Source: Virgibacillus sp. NKC19-3 (GTDB taxonomy: Bacteria > Bacillota > Bacilli > Bacillales > Amphibacillaceae). Taken from it: DNA of 64,000 bases. The stretch lies in the NCBI RefSeq assembly GCF_019837165.1, contig NZ_JAGYHC010000001.1, positions 186,001 through 250,000 on the forward strand. Reading direction: 5' to 3'. Every line of letters starts with the position of its first letter. The first letter of the stretch is position 1. This document shows positions 59,464-64,000 of the stretch, one piece after another. The position numbers and the translations under genes were made by a program. The notes below the pieces were generated by a model. That model was not told the origin of the DNA, made no database searches, and worked only from the letters and a program-made list of their open reading frames with translations.

Positions 59464-61380
59464 ATGGTAAAGGCTTTGAATGCGAAACACAAAAAAATTA
59501 TTCAATTTGTTTTAGATAAGAAACTTACAACCTATGATGAATTGGCGCATCTGTTGAACCAATCTAAAAGGACAATTGCAAAAGATATTGATGAAGTTAA
59601 TAGGGTGACTCAAGGGATTGGTGTTAAAGTTGTTGCAAAGCAGAATAAGGGTGTTTACCTAGAAGGAAATACACAGGAACTTGGTAACTTTCTTGGCGAT
59701 ATAAAAACGTATAACTTGAACTTAAAAGAAGATAGGGTAATATACGTATATTCTAGATTCTTGTCAGCATCCCATCATTTAAAAGTTCAAGAACTTGCAG
59801 ATGAATTATATGTTAGCAGGTCAACTTTGGAAATCACACTAAAAGAAGTGAGGAGAAAGTTCTCGGAACTTGGCTATCATATTGAAAATAGTAAGGATGG
59901 AATGAAACTGCAGGCAAGTGAAAAGGAACGAAGGTATTTGATGTCTAGTTTGATTAATTACTATTGGGGAGGATTATCACGTCTGGACGATAAAGAGGAA
60001 GAATTAATGAATCAATTAAAGGCATCACCCGATCTGGGAAACGTACTAAACACTAGTATCCTGCACAAAGTTATATCGATATTAAATGTTTTTTTATCAA
60101 ATAGCAATCTTACTTGTACAGATTATGAATACAAATCATTAGTGATACATTTAACAATTGCTTTAGACCGGATAAGGAAAAACAAATTCCTGGATTCTCA
60201 CAGAAGTAAAATTCATCTGTTTGAAAACACTGTGATTCTGGTTGAACTAATTGAAAAGGATTTTGCAATAACTATTCCGCAGTATGAAAGGGAATACATT
60301 AATAATCATATTATGGCAATCGAAATAAATGTGCCAAATAACAAAAATAGGAATGACGTAAGTATTGGTACGAATCTTAATTTAAATGAGATTCTATTGA
60401 ATGGGCTAGGGTATCTTGACTTAGATAAAGAGCTGCTAAGAAGTTTAACATTGCATTTAGATGCTGCGATTAAAAGACTTCAATTGGGTTTAAGTATTCA
60501 TAATCCATACACTGAGAAAATAAAGTTGTCCTTTCCGAGGGCATTTGATGATGCTGCGTCACTAGCACCCATTATTGAGAAAACTTATGATATTCACCTG
60601 AATGATGATGAAATAGCCTTTATCGCCTTACACATTGAGGCTTTTTTTGAAAGATGTCCTGACATAAAACGGAAAAAGGATGTAGTACTAGTTTGCAGTA
60701 GTGGATTGGGAACATCTAAATTATTGGAGCAAAGGATTAAGGATAATTTTTTAAATGATCTAAATGTAACACGTGTCCTATCTGTAAAAGATTTAGAACA
60801 GGCTAATATCACGGAAGACTCGATTATCAGTACAATCCCTCTACGTAATACAGATGTACCAGTAGTTGTTGTAAGTCCAATGCTAGATACCAATGATTTA
60901 AATTTCATTAAAAAAGAATTGCACTTAAAACCATTGGGAAATCAAAAAGAGGCATTCCTAAGTTGCCTAGAGGATGATTTGCTATTTGTTGAAAGTGGTA
61001 AGGATTGCAAAAATAAAGTTCTTAATTATATTTGTGACACTTTGCTACAGAAAGGATATGCAAAAGAAGGTATTTTTGAAAGCGCCCTAAACAGAGAAGA
61101 AATATCATCTACGGCAATGGGGAACTTTGCGATGCCACATGTGAAGATTGATTATATATCAGAGCCAAGAATTTCAATTTATGTGAACAAAGATGGGATT
61201 AATTGGGACAGTGAATTGGTTAACGTTGTATTCTTTTTTGCTCTGAATAAGGACGTCAAGCCAATCATCAACGGGATTTATGAGTTCTTCAATCATGTTA
61301 TATCGGATGAAAATATGTTAAGGGGATTAGCTTTAGTAAATGACGGGCAAGAAATAGTTCGATTGTTAGAGAAGGTGTGA
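59464..61380 (+). CDS. PRD-containing PTS operon activator (LicR/MtlR-like)
   Basis: The ATG at 59464 follows GGGAGGG and gives 638 residues. Domains in order are an N-terminal DeoR/HTH_11-like helix-turn-helix (TTYDELAHLLNQSKRTIAKDIDEV), a second helix-turn-helix (KVQELADELYVSRSTLEITLKEV), two PTS regulation domains with phosphorylatable histidines (for example IALHIEAFFER), an EIIB-like domain with Cys in VCSSGLGTSKL, and an EIIA-like domain with His in MGNFAMPHVKI. Such proteins activate their operon when phosphorylated by HPr and lose activity when the cognate EIIB phosphorylates them. It overlaps the EIIA start region, indicating one operon. Confidence 0.92.
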   Translation: MVKALNAKHKKIIQFVLDKKLTTYDELAHLLNQSKRTIAKDIDEVNRVTQGIGVKVVAKQNKGVYLEGNTQELGNFLGDIKTYNLNLKEDRVIYVYSRFLSASHHLKVQELADELYVSRSTLEITLKEVRRKFSELGYHIENSKDGMKLQASEKERRYLMSSLINYYWGGLSRLDDKEEELMNQLKASPDLGNVLNTSILHKVISILNVFLSNSNLTCTDYEYKSLVIHLTIALDRIRKNKFLDSHRSKIHLFENTVILVELIEKDFAITIPQYEREYINNHIMAIEINVPNNKNRNDVSIGTNLNLNEILLNGLGYLDLDKELLRSLTLHLDAAIKRLQLGLSIHNPYTEKIKLSFPRAFDDAASLAPIIEKTYDIHLNDDEIAFIALHIEAFFERCPDIKRKKDVVLVCSSGLGTSKLLEQRIKDNFLNDLNVTRVLSVKDLEQANITEDSIISTIPLRNTDVPVVVVSPMLDTNDLNFIKKELHLKPLGNQKEAFLSCLEDDLLFVESGKDCKNKVLNYICDTLLQKGYAKEGIFESALNREEISSTAMGNFAMPHVKIDYISEPRISIYVNKDGINWDSELVNVVFFFALNKDVKPIINGIYEFFNHVISDENMLRGLALVNDGQEIVRLLEKV

Positions 61381-61382
61381 TG

Positions 61383-61832
61383 ATGAAGTTAGATAATAGG
61401 GTCCATAAAAAAAATATTATATTAAACTTACAAGCTTCTACTAGGGATGAGGTCATTAAACTACTATCCGAACGGTTATTGGAAAATGGATTTATCCGAG
61501 ATTCGGATCAATTTATAGGTGACGTTAACGAAAGGGAATCGCAAATGTCTACAGGAATTGGTAGAGGGCTGGCAATTCCGCATGGAAAAAGTGAATCTGT
61601 GCTTGAATCCACTGTAGTATTTGCTAAAACGAATAATCACATTGAATGGGGATCACTAGATAAAGAGCCAGTAAATATCATATTTCTATTGGCAATTGCA
61701 AAGCAGGATGAAAACGATGAGCATCTTAGGTTACTAGCGGATATATCCGGAAAATTAATGGAAGATGACTTTGTTAATGCAATTAGAAATGCAGATTCAG
61801 TGGAGGAAATTAAAAAGTTATTAACAGTTTAA
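61383..61832 (+). CDS. PTS EIIA component, fructose/mannitol family
   Basis: The 149-residue protein is a PTS_EIIA_2 domain with the phosphorylated histidine in GRGLAIPHGKSES near residue 60. It passes phosphate from HPr to EIIB. Translation may start at 61380 or 61383; the second is better spaced from GAAGGTG and touches the stop of the regulator gene. It is part of the operon with EIIB and EIIC. Confidence 0.92.
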   Translation: MKLDNRVHKKNIILNLQASTRDEVIKLLSERLLENGFIRDSDQFIGDVNERESQMSTGIGRGLAIPHGKSESVLESTVVFAKTNNHIEWGSLDKEPVNIIFLLAIAKQDENDEHLRLLADISGKLMEDDFVNAIRNADSVEEIKKLLTV

Positions 61833-61863
61833 TTGGAATAATAACATGAAAGGGATGATTACA

Positions 61864-62178
61864 ATGACAAAAATTGTTGCTGTTACAGCATGCATAACCG
61901 GTGTCGCACATACTTTTATGGCGAAATCCAATTTGGAAAAGTATGCAAAAAAAGAAGGATATGATATCAAGGTTGAGACGCAAGGTGGAATGGGAGTAGA
62001 AAACCGTTTATCGCAAAGTGAAGTCGATGATGCTGATGTTGTTATCTTAGCGGCAGATACAAAAGTAGTAGATAAAGAACGCTTTGATAGTAAAAAAATT
62101 GTACAAGTTGGTACATCTGAAGTGGTGAAAAATGGTAAAAAAGTTATTGAGGATGCAATAAACAAGGTAGAGGTGTGA
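61864..62178 (+). CDS. PTS EIIB component, fructose family
   Basis: The ATG at 61864 follows AAAGGGATG and gives 104 residues (MTKIVAVTACITGVAHTFMA). The phosphorylated cysteine is Cys10 in TACITGVAHT, the signature of fructose-type EIIB. An upstream ATG is in frame but lacks a ribosome binding site. It hands phosphate to the sugar during transport by EIIC. The stop overlaps the EIIC region by a few bases. Confidence 0.93.
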   Translation: MTKIVAVTACITGVAHTFMAKSNLEKYAKKEGYDIKVETQGGMGVENRLSQSEVDDADVVILAADTKVVDKERFDSKKIVQVGTSEVVKNGKKVIEDAINKVEV

Positions 62179-62183
62179 AAATA

Positions 62184-63245
62184 ATGGGGACTCTTAAAAC
62201 CTTTGGTAAAAACCTTGCACAACACTTTATGACAGGCGTCTCTTATATGTTGCCTGTGATTGTTTCTGGTGGGCTGATGCTTTCTGTGGCAGTAATCTTT
62301 GGTGGACAAGAGGCCATGGATGAACCAGATACTATTTGGGGTGATTTAGCTTCTTTTGGAAAAATAGCGCTAGACTTAGTGGTGCCAATAATAGCAGCTT
62401 ATATAAGTTATTCAATTGCTGATAAGCCTGGTCTTGGACCAGCTTTTATTGGAGGAATGGTAGCAAATGAAATTGGCACAGGATTTTTAGGTGGAATGGC
62501 CGTTGGGATAATATCAGGATATTTTGTCTTGTTATTAAAACAAATAAAACTACCTCCAAGAATTGCTTCTGTTAACACAATGATTATTACACCACTTATA
62601 GGATCCATAATAATCAGCTTTTTAACACTATATGCATTTGGAAAGCCAATTGCAGCGCTGAACACAGGGTTAACAGATTGGCTGTTAACTATGAGCACAG
62701 GAAATGCTGTTGTTTTATCAGTAATATTGGGTGCGATGATGGCAATTGACATGGGAGGTCCTATTAATAAAGTCGCCAACACTTTTGGAATAGCAGCTTT
62801 TGCTGAAGGGATTTTTACAGTTAGTACACCTATGTGGATAGCAGTTGCTATCCCACCTACAGGGATGTTTTTAGCTACACTAATTGGTAAAAAGTATTAT
62901 TCTGAGCAAGAAATTGATACGGGTCGTACCGCGATGGTAATGGGGGTTGCTGGTGTCACTGAAGGAACTATTCCTTTCGCTGTTGCTGATCCGCTGAGAG
63001 TAATCCCAAGTATTGTAGTTGGAACTTCAGTTACTAGTGGATTAGTTACTGCTCTCGGGGTAACTCACAATGTAAATATAGCAACATATTTGTCTATCCC
63101 ATTTGCAAGCAATATCTTTTTATATATATTGTGTATTGCTATAGGATCGTTGGTCGTAGCGTTTATGGTAAACTTCTTAAAGTCATTGAAGTATCGTAAC
63201 AAAGATGTAGCAAGCTCTTCTGAGACTGCAGCTTCTGAAGATTAA
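62184..63245 (+). CDS. PTS EIIC component, fructose family
   Basis: The 353-residue membrane permease starts MGTLKTFGKNLAQHFMTGVSYMLPVIVSGGL after an AGAGGTG site. It has about nine to ten hydrophobic helices and the conserved PGLGPAFIGG and VTEGTIPFAVADPLRVIPS segments, the latter carrying the glutamate that contacts the sugar. With EIIA and EIIB it forms a three-protein fructose-family permease. The downstream glycosidase suggests a beta-glucoside-type substrate rather than fructose. Confidence 0.93.
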   Translation: MGTLKTFGKNLAQHFMTGVSYMLPVIVSGGLMLSVAVIFGGQEAMDEPDTIWGDLASFGKIALDLVVPIIAAYISYSIADKPGLGPAFIGGMVANEIGTGFLGGMAVGIISGYFVLLLKQIKLPPRIASVNTMIITPLIGSIIISFLTLYAFGKPIAALNTGLTDWLLTMSTGNAVVLSVILGAMMAIDMGGPINKVANTFGIAAFAEGIFTVSTPMWIAVAIPPTGMFLATLIGKKYYSEQEIDTGRTAMVMGVAGVTEGTIPFAVADPLRVIPSIVVGTSVTSGLVTALGVTHNVNIATYLSIPFASNIFLYILCIAIGSLVVAFMVNFLKSLKYRNKDVASSSETAASED

Positions 63246-63271
63246 TTGTAACTTTCTCATTGAAGTGATGA

Positions 63272-64000
<729 letters not shown>

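Overview
The window is a Bacillota chromosome segment, most like the Oceanobacillus/Virgibacillus/Lentibacillus side of Bacillaceae. This rests on the ribosomal gene order, strong AGGAGG ribosome binding sites, SigA-type promoters, zinc-type S14 and L36, moderate-to-low G+C and typical Bacillaceae protein sequences. It has four parts.

(1) Core information-processing block, 1-28419, all on the + strand. The 3' part of rpoC is followed by ybxF (rulQ), rpsL, rpsG, fusA and tuf with a terminator. Next comes the S10-spc-alpha superoperon: rpsJ-rplC-rplD-rplW-rplB-rpsS-rplV-rpsC-rplP-rpmC-rpsQ-rplN-rplX-rplE-rpsN-rpsH-rplF-rplR-rpsE-rpmD-rplO-secY-adk-KOW protein-infA-rpmJ-rpsM-rpsK-rpoA-rplQ. It ends with the ECF transporter module ecfA1-ecfA2-ecfT, truA, rplM and rpsI. 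The methionine aminopeptidase gene usually found between adk and the KOW gene is missing. Two inverted copies of a MITE-like element (8449-8785 and 23720-24092) bracket the S10-alpha superoperon. Two tandem promoters with the same hexamers (TTGCAT-17-TATAAT) precede rpsJ, and structured leaders precede rpoA and rplM.

(2) A Tn916/ICEBs1-family integrative and conjugative element of about 30.2 kb, 28404-58663, inserted in the 3' end of rpsI. A perfect 16-bp direct repeat marks its ends. From left to right it carries int, xis, orf8, orf7 (sigma-like) with a leader-peptide/terminator region, and orf9. The cargo sits where Tn916 carries tet(M): an ECF41 sigma factor with a frameshifted NADH-dehydrogenase-like oxidoreductase, an MFS exporter with its MarR regulator, and a PHP-plus-SMC-like ATPase of TrlF type. 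The conjugation genes orf13 to orf23 follow, with oriT between orf20 and orf21. An AAA+ ATPase and its partner are inserted between orf18 and orf19, and an MT-A70 DNA methyltransferase lies near the right end. Two group II introns interrupt conjugation genes. One sits in orf16 (VirB4-like ATPase), and splicing restores 815 codons. The other sits in orf19, and splicing restores 73 codons. The intron in orf16 encodes an intact reverse transcriptase/maturase with an HNH domain; the one in orf19 has a frameshifted protein.

(3) A scar of older insertions, 58664-59460. It starts with a terminator that probably belonged to rplM-rpsI before the ICE pushed it 30 kb away. A truncated tyrosine integrase and a frameshifted short-chain dehydrogenase remnant follow.

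(4) A carbohydrate PTS operon, 59464-64000: a PRD-containing activator with EIIB- and EIIA-like domains, separate EIIA, EIIB and EIIC of the fructose family, and a family 1 glycoside hydrolase cut by the window end. Together they look like uptake and phosphorolytic-style processing of a beta-glucoside, with the phosphorylated sugar cleaved inside the cell.

The most promising places for undescribed biology are the ATPase pair at 49110-50976, the TrlF-like protein at 36087-38672, the two introns that make conjugation depend on RNA splicing, and the leader ahead of orf7.
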